Source of the DNA: Dehalogenimonas sp. THU2 | Lineage (GTDB): Bacteria; Chloroflexota; Dehalococcoidia; Dehalococcoidales; Dehalococcoidaceae | Assembly (NCBI RefSeq): GCF_039749495.1 | Contig: NZ_JBDLLU010000004.1 | Coordinates: 1 to 64,000 of the forward strand | DNA length: 64,000 bases | Direction of reading: 5' to 3' | Shown here: positions 1 to 7,125 of the stretch, in pieces | Position numbering within the stretch: position 1 is the stretch's first letter | Layout of the letters: every line of letters starts with the position of its first letter | Translations under genes and position numbers: made by a program | Notes under the pieces: model-generated | Database searches by the model: none | Told to the model about the DNA's origin: nothing | Seen by the model: the letters and a program-made list of their open reading frames with translations, nothing else

Positions 1-861
1 ATAATACACATTTCGGGTTGAAATCACGCCCAGGGCGTTTTGAATATCAGTCAACAGCTCGTCATCATACCGCCCGGACACGATATCCAATACATCCCGC
101 CTGGTCAGTGACGCGACCTCTTTGTCGCTTAGGGTATCGACCGGCATCTCACCGGATATAAACAGCACGTTCCCGTTGTGGGATTGATTGATGGCGATTG
201 ATTGGGCCAGTGTTGATTTACCCAGCCCAGAGTCTGCGCCCATGATTATCAGCTGACCGCCAAAGAAACCACCGCCGAGTTGATGGTCAAGGTCATAAAA
301 TCCGGTCGGTATTGACGGGTCCATCTCACCACGGGACAACTTCTCGTATCGGTCGTAAAGCTGTTCAGCACGTTCCTGCGGGCCAATGATTTCCTGACTT
401 CCACCCTGCCGACGTAATTGAACAACCAGCTGATCCGCTGCGGCCAGACTGGCGTCAAGGTCAGGGTCGGCGGTATAGCCGATTTTCTGGATCTGATTGC
501 CGACCGTTATCAACCGGCGATTGACTGACAGCCGGTGAACGATGGTGGCGTAGTGATATGCGTCCAATGAGGTCGGAACGGCATTGATGGTGTGGGATAA
601 ATACGGTCCGAGTTTATTGTCGGTGCGTTCAAGTTCTTGGTTGACGGTCACCTGGTTGATGCCAACACCGCGCTCCCTGAGAGAGAGCATCGCCGTGTAT
701 GCACACCGAGCGGAATCGGTGTAGAAATCCTCCGGCAGCAGAATGTCGGCGAATTCTTTCAGCACGGCAGAATCAATCAGGACGGAACCTATGACTGAAT
801 CCTCGGCGTTGGTATTGTGCGGGGGTAGCTTATCGAGCGGCATCGATGTGTCAAACGGCAT
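1..861 (-). CDS. dnaB: Replicative DNA helicase, DnaB type (3' end cut by window edge)
   Basis: The leftward reading frame opens at ATG 861 and stays open for 287 codons to the window edge. The N-terminal part matches the DnaB fold that binds primase (begins MPFDTSMPLDKLPPHN). The start of the RecA-like motor follows, with a Walker A motif GADSGLGKST near 190-220. DnaB unwinds DNA ahead of the replication fork. The start overlaps the upstream replication gene by 11 bases, so the two form a phage replication operon. It is probably the prophage's own helicase rather than the chromosomal one, because of this context. Confidence 0.9.
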   Translation of the reverse strand, partial: MPFDTSMPLDKLPPHNTNAEDSVIGSVLIDSAVLKEFADILLPEDFYTDSARCAYTAMLSLRERGVGINQVTVNQELERTDNKLGPYLSHTINAVPTSLDAYHYATIVHRLSVNRRLITVGNQIQKIGYTADPDLDASLAAADQLVVQLRRQGGSQEIIGPQERAEQLYDRYEKLSRGEMDPSIPTGFYDLDHQLGGGFFGGQLIIMGADSGLGKSTLAQSIAINQSHNGNVLFISGEMPVDTLSDKEVASLTRRDVLDIVSGRYDDELLTDIQNALGVISTRNVYY

Positions 862-1579
862 TGACGACCACCTCCCTGTTGTTCAGCTTACGATGGCCAT
901 TTCCTGACGGACGAGCGGCATCGCCCCGGAGCACTTTGTCCATGTATCTGGCAGGTGACCGCGCACTGGCGATGGCGGCAGCACGAGCGGCATCGCGCAC
1001 CTTTTCCTCGCCATGTTCGTCAACCATCGTTTTCAGAGTCTCGGCGATAGCTGGAGTAACGGCATACCCAGTATTGGACTCAAAAAACTTAACAACATCA
1101 TCATCATCCCCTTGGGGGGTTAGGGGGGTAGATGTTTTATTTAGTTTAGTTTTATTTAATTGTTGAACACTCGTTGAACGGTCGTTGAACGGTCGTTGAA
1201 CGGTCGTTGACTTTTTACGTTTAGAAGCTGATATTTTTCCGGCCTGTCGGCGCTGTTCAATGGAGTCTTGATACTCTCCCATATTGCGATTTAACCGGGG
1301 TGAAAAAAACTTTTCTGCATCCATTTTTAACAGACCGAAACTGACACAATGGTCGATGAATTTTTTGGCGTCGGCGGGTTCGCATTTCATTTCCTCGCTT
1401 AAGGACTCAAAGACGAATTCAGAGTACTGCAGACTGTATTCGGACTCGCCTCTGAGTGTCTCGATGATAAACCAAAACCAGCCATAACCCTCCCAGCCGT
1501 AATGTTTACGCAAAGCCCTGATTTTTAGATCTGTATGGGCGTTGTAGTCATGAGCGAAATAGTAGGTGTCTTTATTCAC
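851..1579 (-). CDS. Phage replisome organiser, DUF4373 domain
   Basis: This 242-residue protein begins MNKDTYYFAHDYNAHTDLKI and has the aromatic-rich stretch GWEGYGWFWFIIETLR typical of DUF4373 (Lin1244/Lin1753 N-terminal) proteins. They occur just before dnaB or dnaC genes in phages and are thought to recognise the origin and load the helicase. The middle is basic and low in complexity (KRKKSTTVQ), and that DNA holds tandem 11-bp repeats. The C-terminal part is helical and could contact the helicase. Family assignment is from sequence; the loading role is inferred from context. Confidence 0.8.
   Translation of the reverse strand: MNKDTYYFAHDYNAHTDLKIRALRKHYGWEGYGWFWFIIETLRGESEYSLQYSEFVFESLSEEMKCEPADAKKFIDHCVSFGLLKMDAEKFFSPRLNRNMGEYQDSIEQRRQAGKISASKRKKSTTVQRPFNDRSTSVQQLNKTKLNKTSTPLTPQGDDDDVVKFFESNTGYAVTPAIAETLKTMVDEHGEEKVRDAARAAAIASARSPARYMDKVLRGDAARPSGNGHRKLNNREVVVNAV
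1133..1210. other. Probable prophage replication origin: four 11-bp iterons beside an AT-rich tract
   Basis: Direct repeats GTTGAACACTC (1162-1172) and GTTGAACGGTC (1173-1183, 1184-1194, 1195-1205) run head to tail, followed by a partial fifth copy at 1206-1210. Next to them, 1133-1162 is almost pure A/T, like a DNA unwinding element. Iterons plus an AT-rich tract inside the replication-initiator gene is the layout of the lambda O-gene origin. The sequence shows the repeats directly; origin function is inferred. Confidence 0.65.
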
Positions 1580-1790
1580 CCTTCACCTCCAGACATTCCC
1601 GGTGCATCAGGTCTCCTTCACCGGCTTGAGGGAATCCATTCTCCCGGGACCCGCGTACCAGGTAGCAAGGATAACCGCGATAGATCGGGAAGCCGCAGAC
1701 CTCGCACTTGGCCCCGCGGGGGGCCTCAACCAAAGATATCCAATGGCGGCCGGTGCTGAAACGTTGAGTCATTACGCCAGTAGTCATCAT
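1572..1790 (-). CDS. Small zinc-finger-like prophage protein
   Basis: This 72-residue protein has CEVCGFPIYRGYPC and a later HRECL segment, which together give a plausible treble-clef or zinc-ribbon site. The start ATG at 1790 has a strong AGGAGG site and overlaps the stop of the upstream gene. It overlaps the downstream DUF4373 gene by eight bases. Its role is unknown; it may bind nucleic acid or a replication partner. Confidence 0.6.
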   Translation of the reverse strand: MMTTGVMTQRFSTGRHWISLVEAPRGAKCEVCGFPIYRGYPCYLVRGSRENGFPQAGEGDLMHRECLEVKGE

Positions 1791-2008
1791 TTAGCCTCCT
1801 GGTTAAAGGTGATAATCAACCCGTCGCACATCCCTACAACTGCTTTCAAAGCCGTATCCCGGCCTTCGTCAAAGCCGATAGATCTGACTTTCAGGACAAT
1901 GGTAGCCGCGTCAGCAGCTGGTATGCCGTAATCCCGGCTCATGGTGTTGATGACGTCCAGCAGATCCCTGCCGAGGTCGGATAAGTTGGGCATTGTGGCG
2001 GTGGTCAT
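1787..2008 (-). CDS. Small helical prophage protein, unknown function
   Basis: I start this at ATG 2008 (MTTATMPNLSDLG), which has AAAGGAG just upstream; longer frames to 2080 lack a good ribosome site. The 73-residue product is predicted helical (DLLDVINTMSRDYG) and has no family I recognise. The start overlaps the stop of the tiny zinc gene upstream and the stop overlaps the next ATG, so it is translationally coupled in the leftward replication operon. Confidence 0.6.
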   Translation of the reverse strand: MTTATMPNLSDLGRDLLDVINTMSRDYGIPAADAATIVLKVRSIGFDEGRDTALKAVVGMCDGLIITFNQEAK

Positions 2009-2094
2009 GATTTTGGCTCCTTTGCTTTTTTGCTTGCCGGGCAGCTGCACTTGGGATATACTTCTAGGCAACTGGGGCAACGGATGATTTTCAT
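2005..2094 (-). CDS. 29-residue CxxC mini-protein
   Basis: A short frame begins at ATG 2094 behind AAAGGAG and ends in TCATGA, overlapping the next start. The product begins MKIIRCPSCLEVYPKCSC and has four cysteines as CPSC and CSC, followed by a lysine-rich tail. This is a minimal zinc-ribbon candidate. The good ribosome site and ATGA coupling support a real gene, but it is short and has no known relative that I recognise. Confidence 0.5.
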   Translation of the reverse strand: MKIIRCPSCLEVYPKCSCPASKKAKEPKS

Positions 2095-2123
2095 GGCTGG
2101 TTGCTCCTTTCGGCGGGGAGTTC

Positions 2124-2318
2124 CTAGCTCCCCGCCATATTCATTTTTATTCGATAAAGCCGCTTCAGTTCTCTAAGGTCGTTTGTTTTTGGAATTCGGC
2201 CTTCCCCAAGTCCTACTTCCTCCGACGTTTTATTTTTGGCCTGAGCGGCTTTAATCTCCGATAGAGTTTTCCTCCGGGGACGCCCGGGACCGCGCTTAAC
2301 TGGCAACATTGGTATCAT
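2124..2318 (-). CDS. Small basic protein with AT-hook-like motif
   Basis: A 64-residue protein with VKRGPGRPRRK near its N-terminus. GRPRR-type sequences bind the minor groove of AT-rich DNA in AT-hook proteins. The rest is charged and helical. The start overlaps the end of the Cro-like gene by 23 bases, so it follows that regulator in the leftward transcript. The start could be ATG 2318 or 2309. It could be a small DNA-binding accessory factor; function is not established. Confidence 0.45.
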   Translation of the reverse strand: MIPMLPVKRGPGRPRRKTLSEIKAAQAKNKTSEEVGLGEGRIPKTNDLRELKRLYRIKMNMAGS

Positions 2319-2535
2319 CTTTCAGGTACTCAATTACGTCCGGGATGAGGTCAGGGAATGTACGGACGATGGCGCGAAGTAGAGTAAGTCCAGGTGCCCG
2401 TTTTAGGTTTTTATGCTGCGCCCAAGTTGTCCGTGGAATATCAAGTCGGGCTGAAAAATCAGAGTCATTGAGATTTTGAGATTGTTTGTAACTCAGAAGT
2501 TTCTTCAAGAGTTCTGCGTCTTGTGTTTCTAACAT
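2296..2535 (-). CDS. Cro-like helix-turn-helix regulator of prophage 1
   Basis: Starting at ATG 2535 (MLETQDAELLKKLLS) gives 79 residues with a helix-turn-helix, about DSDFSARLDIPRTTWAQHKN. It is transcribed away from the CI-like gene, as Cro is in lambdoid phages. A promoter TTGACT (2566-2571) and TACAAT (2542-2547), both on the minus strand, ends only six bases before the ATG, so the message should be leaderless. Lytic-switch function is inferred from this layout. Confidence 0.65.
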   Translation of the reverse strand: MLETQDAELLKKLLSYKQSQNLNDSDFSARLDIPRTTWAQHKNLKRAPGLTLLRAIVRTFPDLIPDVIEYLKDDTNVAS

Positions 2536-2692
2536 GACGCAATTGTAAATAAAATGACGCAAAATAGTCAAGGGTATTGGCGTTGGTATATGACGCATTA
2601 GCTAACTAAAAGACGCAACAGTATATACCAATTTCGTCTATTTTCAGCATATATCTTGAGTATTTGAGACTTTAAGCGTTACAATTGCGTCA
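2535..2692. promoter_or_regulatory. Divergent prophage switch: leaderless promoters with repeated TGACGCA operators
   Basis: Copies of TGACGCA or AGACGCA lie at 2535, 2555, 2591 and 2611, and an inverted copy TGCGTCA ends at 2692. The outermost two extend to an exact 12-bp inverted pair, ACAATTGCGTCA, abutting each divergent start codon. In both, a -10 box TACAAT overlaps the operator. The rightward -35 is TTGAGT at 2656-2661. Neither gene has a convincing Shine-Dalgarno site, consistent with leaderless messages and direct repression at the -10. Confidence 0.65.
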
Positions 2693-2695
2693 TAC

Positions 2696-3322
2696 ATGGA
2701 TAGCTTAAAAGATACAATCAAGACCTTAAGGAAGGCTCGCGGATGGACGCAGGGACAATTGGCGGTTAAATCCGGGTTGCCACGAACGACGATTGTGTCA
2801 TTGGAAAATAGGGGTGCGTCACGTCCAAGCGGTGCGACGCTTAACGGGTTAGCGTCTGCTTTCCGTATTCCCGTGAGTGAACTTTTAGGGAAACCTGATC
2901 CAAGTAAGCAATCAGGAGCAGAATCCCCGGACGACATCCTCGAACGTTACCGCTTGGCGGCACCGATATCCATACCGGTTTATGACCATTTCGTCATCCA
3001 TGCAGGCACGGCTGCCGAGGCTCCGTCTGAATATATCTATCGACCCCGCGCTCAGGCAGCTCCGGGGAATATCGAGGGTTATAGAGTCCAGGGTAATTGC
3101 ATGGAGCCGGAAATACAGGACGGTTCAATTGTTACGGTTGACCGTGACCGCGCGCCCCAGGTGGGCAATATCATTTTGTGCGCAATCGATGGTGAGGTCC
3201 TGATAGGGCGGATTATCGAGAGGGATGGGAAATTGTATCTCCGAAATGGTCACGGTGACCACTTGCTGGGAGATTGCCAGGCGCATGCCGTTGTAATAGA
3301 CGTGACTAAGAGGCTAGTGTGA
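2696..3322 (+). CDS. CI/LexA-type S24 repressor with altered catalytic dyad
   Basis: The 208-residue protein has an N-terminal XRE helix-turn-helix (residues 5-60) and a C-terminal S24 domain. The cleavage-type Ala-Gly is present in VIHAGTAA. The position of the nucleophilic serine reads GNCMEPEI (cysteine in place of serine), and the position of the catalytic lysine reads EVLIGRI (glycine in place of lysine) when aligned to LexA SGMSM and VTVKRL. It should still bind DNA and dimerise, but RecA-triggered self-cleavage looks unlikely. It sits opposite the Cro-like gene. Confidence 0.85.
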   Translation: MDSLKDTIKTLRKARGWTQGQLAVKSGLPRTTIVSLENRGASRPSGATLNGLASAFRIPVSELLGKPDPSKQSGAESPDDILERYRLAAPISIPVYDHFVIHAGTAAEAPSEYIYRPRAQAAPGNIEGYRVQGNCMEPEIQDGSIVTVDRDRAPQVGNIILCAIDGEVLIGRIIERDGKLYLRNGHGDHLLGDCQAHAVVIDVTKRLV

Positions 3323-3690
3323 CTATTACCATACCGGATTGGCTATTCTGGGGTGCTCTTATCGCCTTAGCCTTTTATCTAGGTATGCAAAGAGGCCGGC
3401 GCGGTGGCGGTGGATTTAACATAAACATAGTTAAAATCCTTGTTGGTTTTGTTGCCGTGGCTTTGTCCTTCGTTTCACTCCTAGGATTACTATTGTTTAT
3501 TTCACCGTCGTTGTATGTAGAGGTTGTCCAATTACTGCCGCGGGAAGTCATGAGATTTATTGAGGAAGGCATGATTACACGCTGGTTCCTGTTCGGCAGC
3601 ACGTTCTCTTCACTGATATTCGTCGGCCTGACGATCGGGGCGTGGTGGCTGTATGCCCGTATCGACAATAGTGGCAGGATCAGAATCTAA
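3319..3690 (+). CDS. Small membrane protein after the prophage repressor
   Basis: This 123-residue protein has three or four hydrophobic segments: DWLFWGALIALAFYLG, ILVGFVAVALSFVSLLG and the region FGSTFSSLIFVGLTIGAW. It starts at GTG, overlapping the repressor stop by four bases, so the two are co-translated. Membrane proteins beside lysogeny repressors often confer superinfection exclusion; that is only a guess here. No family recognised. Confidence 0.6.
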   Translation: MTITIPDWLFWGALIALAFYLGMQRGRRGGGGFNINIVKILVGFVAVALSFVSLLGLLLFISPSLYVEVVQLLPREVMRFIEEGMITRWFLFGSTFSSLIFVGLTIGAWWLYARIDNSGRIRI

Positions 3691-3785
3691 GCGTCAGACA
3701 AACACTATCGGTCATAGCTAACAATTAGGGAAAACTTCAACAAAAGGAGGCGGCGAATTAGGGAACGCTTGACCGCTTTTTAAGA

Positions 3786-5384
3786 CTAATTTCTGATAAG
3801 ACCGAGGTCCCTGGTTCGAGACCAGGATGGCCCACCATAGTGTTCGGTAGACAGAACTCTTATCGTTTCCTCTTTCAAAGCCTTCGGCGTTAAAGGAATT
3901 GTATACCTCAAAACCGCCTTTTTATCGATCACCTCTATTTCTTTTACAAACGTCTTTATGAAGGCCTTCCTTTCAGTCAAAGCCCCGCTATCCAGTTCAA
4001 TACGCAGGTCGTTCACGTAAGCATCGATTATCTTTGAATCCGCAAGCTCAATGCGCCTTTCTGAGAGAAGTCCCTCTAGCTGCAACTTCCTGTCCTTGAG
4101 GCTTTCAATGTGCAATCTTAGATCATGGATTCTCGGGGACAGGTCGCTCAGGTCAATCTTACGTGTCTCGACTGCGTCATAGAGGCTCTCTAACCGGCGG
4201 TTGGCATCAAGCATCTCCGCCGAAATTGAATTGAATTCATCTCTATAGGTATTAGAGGTGACATCCATTTCCTCGTTAACGAGTCCGACCAGTTTATAGA
4301 GGTTGCTGGTGGTTAAAATGTTTTCCTTGATTTTCCGGATCACTTGGCCCTCGAATTTCGTGCTGTTGAGATATCCACCAAGGCAAGATCCGGTGCCTTT
4401 CTTGATAATGGTGCCGCAGGCGTAATAAGTAAACCTGCCGCTTTTTGCGTCCGCTCCTACCAGAGCTTTGCCACAATGACCGCAGCGAACCAGCCCGCTG
4501 AGCAAAAACTTACTGATAACTCGTTTGGGATGCATCCGGTTAGGGGCTCTTTCCCGCAACAAGCGCTGAACCTTGACGAACGTTTCCTTAGAGACAATCG
4601 GAGGAAATGCCCCTTCTACGCGGATCGGTTCAAATCCGCGTTTGTTTTGTCGACCCCAAACCATGATACCGAGATAGACTTCGTTGGCAAGGACGGCACG
4701 TACGCTTGTCTTGCCCCAGGTTTTACCCGCGGGCGAGGAGATCAATTTGGCATTCAATTCTTTGGCTATTTCGGTAAGTCCTTGGCCGTGAACTACTTTA
4801 TCAAAGAGGGACGCGACCGTTTTGCCATCGCAAGTGTCAATTTCGAGCCTTGTGCGTTCCTTTGTGCCGTCTTTTACCTTAATCTTCCGATACCCATACG
4901 GGGCTTTATGAGACAGGTAAAAACCACGTGAGGCACTTTCTTTTAGACCTCGGGTTACCTCTTCCCCCAGGTTGTCGGAGTAGAACTCATCGAGGCTTTC
5001 AATAATGGCTTCCAACAGCCGGCCGGTCGGGGTGTCGTCAAAAGGCTCGTTGATAGAGACAACCTGAATTCCGTTTTTTCTCAGCAAAGCCTTATAGACG
5101 ATCGAATCTTCACGACTGCGCGCGAATCGGGAATATTTCCAGACCAGTATCACGTCAAATGGCTTCGGCGTTCGACGTGCCAGAGACACCATTTCGCGGA
5201 AAGCAGGCCGGGCGGTTGTTCGGCCGGTTTCGGCTTCATCGATGAATTCTTTGACAACCTGGAAATGGTTCCTCGTTGCGTACTCTTTGAGAGCTCTCAG
5301 CTGGGCTGAAATTGACAGGTCGACATCCTGTTTGTCAGACGAAACCCTTGCATAGATTACGGCTCTTCTTTCAGGATTTTCCAT
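3786..5384 (-). CDS. Large serine recombinase (integrase of the 40-kb element)
   Basis: The start ATG 5384 (MENPERRAVIYARVSS) follows AGGAGG. The 532-residue protein has the resolvase domain with catalytic Ser15 in YARVSSDKQ, a recombinase domain, a zinc ribbon (RCGHCGKALVGA and YACG with a later GSCLGG) and a long coiled coil. It cuts and rejoins attachment sites to insert or excise DNA. Its last 16 codons, ending SWSRTRDLGLIRN, are read antisense through the attachment site and tRNA fragment. In the circular element the C-terminus would therefore differ. Confidence 0.92.
   Translation of the reverse strand: MENPERRAVIYARVSSDKQDVDLSISAQLRALKEYATRNHFQVVKEFIDEAETGRTTARPAFREMVSLARRTPKPFDVILVWKYSRFARSREDSIVYKALLRKNGIQVVSINEPFDDTPTGRLLEAIIESLDEFYSDNLGEEVTRGLKESASRGFYLSHKAPYGYRKIKVKDGTKERTRLEIDTCDGKTVASLFDKVVHGQGLTEIAKELNAKLISSPAGKTWGKTSVRAVLANEVYLGIMVWGRQNKRGFEPIRVEGAFPPIVSKETFVKVQRLLRERAPNRMHPKRVISKFLLSGLVRCGHCGKALVGADAKSGRFTYYACGTIIKKGTGSCLGGYLNSTKFEGQVIRKIKENILTTSNLYKLVGLVNEEMDVTSNTYRDEFNSISAEMLDANRRLESLYDAVETRKIDLSDLSPRIHDLRLHIESLKDRKLQLEGLLSERRIELADSKIIDAYVNDLRIELDSGALTERKAFIKTFVKEIEVIDKKAVLRYTIPLTPKALKEETIRVLSTEHYGGPSWSRTRDLGLIRN
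3793..3837 (+). other. 3' fragment of a tRNA-Ile gene (attachment-site remnant)
   Basis: The segment starts with CTGATAAG, the anticodon loop of tRNA-Ile(GAT). It continues with a T-arm CCTGG-TTCGAGA-CCAGG and the acceptor strand ATGGCCC-ACCA. The 5' half of the tRNA is absent on the left, so this is not a functional gene. It is the kind of 3' remnant left by integration into a tRNA gene. The intact tRNA should lie left of the window, beyond prophage 1. Confidence 0.8.
3838..3859. other. Left attachment junction and arm of the serine-recombinase element
   Basis: Immediately after the tRNA CCA lie TA and the 20-base arm GTGTTCGGTAGACAGAACTC. An inverted copy matching at 17 of 20 positions lies at 44389-44408, just inside the other inferred end. 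Large serine recombinases use phage sites built of such inverted half-sites around a central dinucleotide. The arms are seen directly; calling this attL is an inference. Confidence 0.65.
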
Positions 5385-5394
5385 TGCCTTCCTC

Positions 5395-6327
5395 CTAAAG
5401 ATGTCGATGGAACGATTCCACCACCGTCGGGCATATGTTTTTAATTTGAGGTTCGAGAAGATGTTCATCGCGAGCCAGGAACACAACAAGCAGCACTTTT
5501 TCGATTCCCGTTCCGTCACCTACCACGGGTACCGCAAAAGCCGTGAGTTCGTCATCGTCGAAATCTGAATCGTAGGTTAGAGTGATACGTCGTACCAGGT
5601 GGGCTTTTTGGGATCTCACGGTCATGTCGACGAGTGAGCCCGGGAGAGCCCGCCTGCCTTTTTTGGGAAACAATCCGTCAATGCCGTAGATATTTGGTTC
5701 GGCATCTTCATTACAGCTAATGGTCCAGTAGGTGACTGCCCAGTCAATGGCATCGGCATCGTCTGGCTCGAAGAGGGCTCCATAAAAAAAGAGCTTGCCC
5801 TGGAGGATTTCGCCCATTCGAAGAAGCACTTGAGAATAACTCTTAGAGTAGGTTTGGGCAAGACCTACCACGTCGAATCCGGTTTTGAATGCGTTAGCCC
5901 GGAATTCTTTCTCTGGCAATAGAACCGCCGTAGCGAAACGGTTGGCAGCAAGGTGTCTGGTCCTCGTTTTCAGCGGTTCATAACTGCGATCAGCCTGGGC
6001 GAAGAGGGTTTCCATCATCTCTCGCATTTCGTGTAGGATCGTATTCTGGATGCCGCTAACCGTATCATCCTTCCGATAGTAAACATACAAGTGTCCGTTG
6101 CAGATTTCATGATAGCCACGGACGTTCCGAGGCATTTTATCCAGACCTGTTAACTCGAGCCCGCAACATGAAGCAACTGCCCTGAGAGCTTTCAGGTTCG
6201 ACGGCAGGCCTTTCAAGTAAACCCGTCTGAATTCCTCCGCTTTTTCCTCCTCCGATGACGCACTTGGACTACCGTACTTCCTTGCCAAATACCCGCAGAA
6301 GGCTCGCAGATCATTGAGGCTTTTCAC
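5395..6327 (-). CDS. ImmA/IrrE-type metallopeptidase-like protein with degenerate HExxH
   Basis: The protein (310 residues) has the IrrE/ImmA layout: a helix with TILHEMREMMETLF where HExxH is expected, then ANRFATAVLLPEKEF, the usual following motif. The second histidine is replaced by glutamate (HEMRE), so peptidase activity is uncertain. Its start overlaps the stop of the XRE gene by four bases. In ICEBs1-like elements, ImmA cleaves the partner repressor to induce excision, and it sits here beside the recombinase. A C-terminal region of about 130 residues is unassigned. Confidence 0.75.
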   Translation of the reverse strand: MKSLNDLRAFCGYLARKYGSPSASSEEEKAEEFRRVYLKGLPSNLKALRAVASCCGLELTGLDKMPRNVRGYHEICNGHLYVYYRKDDTVSGIQNTILHEMREMMETLFAQADRSYEPLKTRTRHLAANRFATAVLLPEKEFRANAFKTGFDVVGLAQTYSKSYSQVLLRMGEILQGKLFFYGALFEPDDADAIDWAVTYWTISCNEDAEPNIYGIDGLFPKKGRRALPGSLVDMTVRSQKAHLVRRITLTYDSDFDDDELTAFAVPVVGDGTGIEKVLLVVFLARDEHLLEPQIKNICPTVVESFHRHL

Positions 6328-6725
6328 GCGCTGCGCCCTGGCAGCAGCTTCTTTCCGGTGGCTTTCTCATACATCTCAACGATAAACCGTTTGACCTCCG
6401 TGTTCAGTTCGCCGGCCATGCGAGTGCCGGATTGATAACGGGGATCGTTCATGACGTATTTGAAAGCCATTTCCACTTCTTGTTCGTCGCTAAGGATCGA
6501 TTCAGAGCTTTCTTCAAGATGACCTGCCGCTCTTAGCAGATCACCAACTGAAACTTGGTAAATCGGCGCGAGGCGTTTCATGAACTCAGGTCCTGGGGGA
6601 TTGCGCCGGCCATGTTCGATCTGAGTCAGATAAGAGTAAGAGATTCCGGTCTTCTGTGAGACCTCTCGTAGTGACAAACGTTGCTTCTGTCGCAACTGTC
6701 TAATGTACGCAGCAAAGTCTGGCAT
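6324..6725 (-). CDS. XRE-family repressor paired with the ImmA-like gene
   Basis: A 133-residue protein with an N-terminal helix-turn-helix, LSLREVSQKTGISYSYLTQIEHG, and a helical C-terminal region. AAGGAGG precedes ATG 6725. The promoter TTGCAA (6769-6774) and TATTGT (6746-6751), on the minus strand, has a 17-base spacer. It diverges from the small Cro-like gene at 6889, an ICE or temperate-phage type switch. It likely represses the rightward operon and its own promoter. Confidence 0.8.
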   Translation of the reverse strand: MPDFAAYIRQLRQKQRLSLREVSQKTGISYSYLTQIEHGRRNPPGPEFMKRLAPIYQVSVGDLLRAAGHLEESSESILSDEQEVEMAFKYVMNDPRYQSGTRMAGELNTEVKRFIVEMYEKATGKKLLPGRSA

Positions 6726-6745
6726 AGCGCCCTCCTTGTGTCAAT

Positions 6746-6856
6746 ACAATAGCACATATTGGTAATGATTGCAACTAGTATTTAACAACTTTCTGTCATA
6801 TTCACTTCGATAAAAGTGACATTCTGACCTTGACTAGCCGGGACTGATGTTATACT
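6746..6856. promoter_or_regulatory. Divergent promoters of the element's XRE and Cro-like genes
   Basis: Leftward: TTGCAA 6769-6774 and TATTGT at 6746-6751 with a 17-base spacer. Rightward: TTGACT 6830-6835 and TATACT 6851-6856 with a short 15-base spacer. Related A/T-rich words CAATAGCACATATTG (near 6748) and CTATTGTGCGCATTA (near 6855) overlap both -10 boxes and could be operators. Boxes are seen in the sequence; repressor binding is inferred. Confidence 0.5.
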
Positions 6857-6888
6857 ATTGTGCGCATTAAATCATTCAGGAGTGTCAC

Positions 6889-7125
6889 ATGTTCAAAGTA
6901 GTTTTGAACAGGGACAACCTCGAAAAGGCAATGCTTCGCCGCAACCTTTCATGCAAATTGTTAGCCAACAACATCGGGCTTTCGCCGAGTTATCTTTCTC
7001 GAATCATCACCGGCAAGCAGCATCCAACAGCCTCCGTCCGTCAGACATTGCTTGATTACTTCAAGACCTATTCATTCGATGACCTATTCACCATCCAGGA
7101 AAACGGTGTTGACGAGCGAGACTGA
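6889..7125 (+). CDS. Cro/CI-like helix-turn-helix protein
   Basis: A 78-residue protein with an XRE-type fold: LSCKLLANNIGLSPSYLSRIITGKQHP is a clear helix-turn-helix, followed by TASVRQTLLDYF. CAGGAG lies just before ATG 6889. It is the first gene of the rightward operon, opposite the XRE repressor, so it likely opposes lysogenic control. It overlaps the next small gene. Confidence 0.75.
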   Translation: MFKVVLNRDNLEKAMLRRNLSCKLLANNIGLSPSYLSRIITGKQHPTASVRQTLLDYFKTYSFDDLFTIQENGVDERD

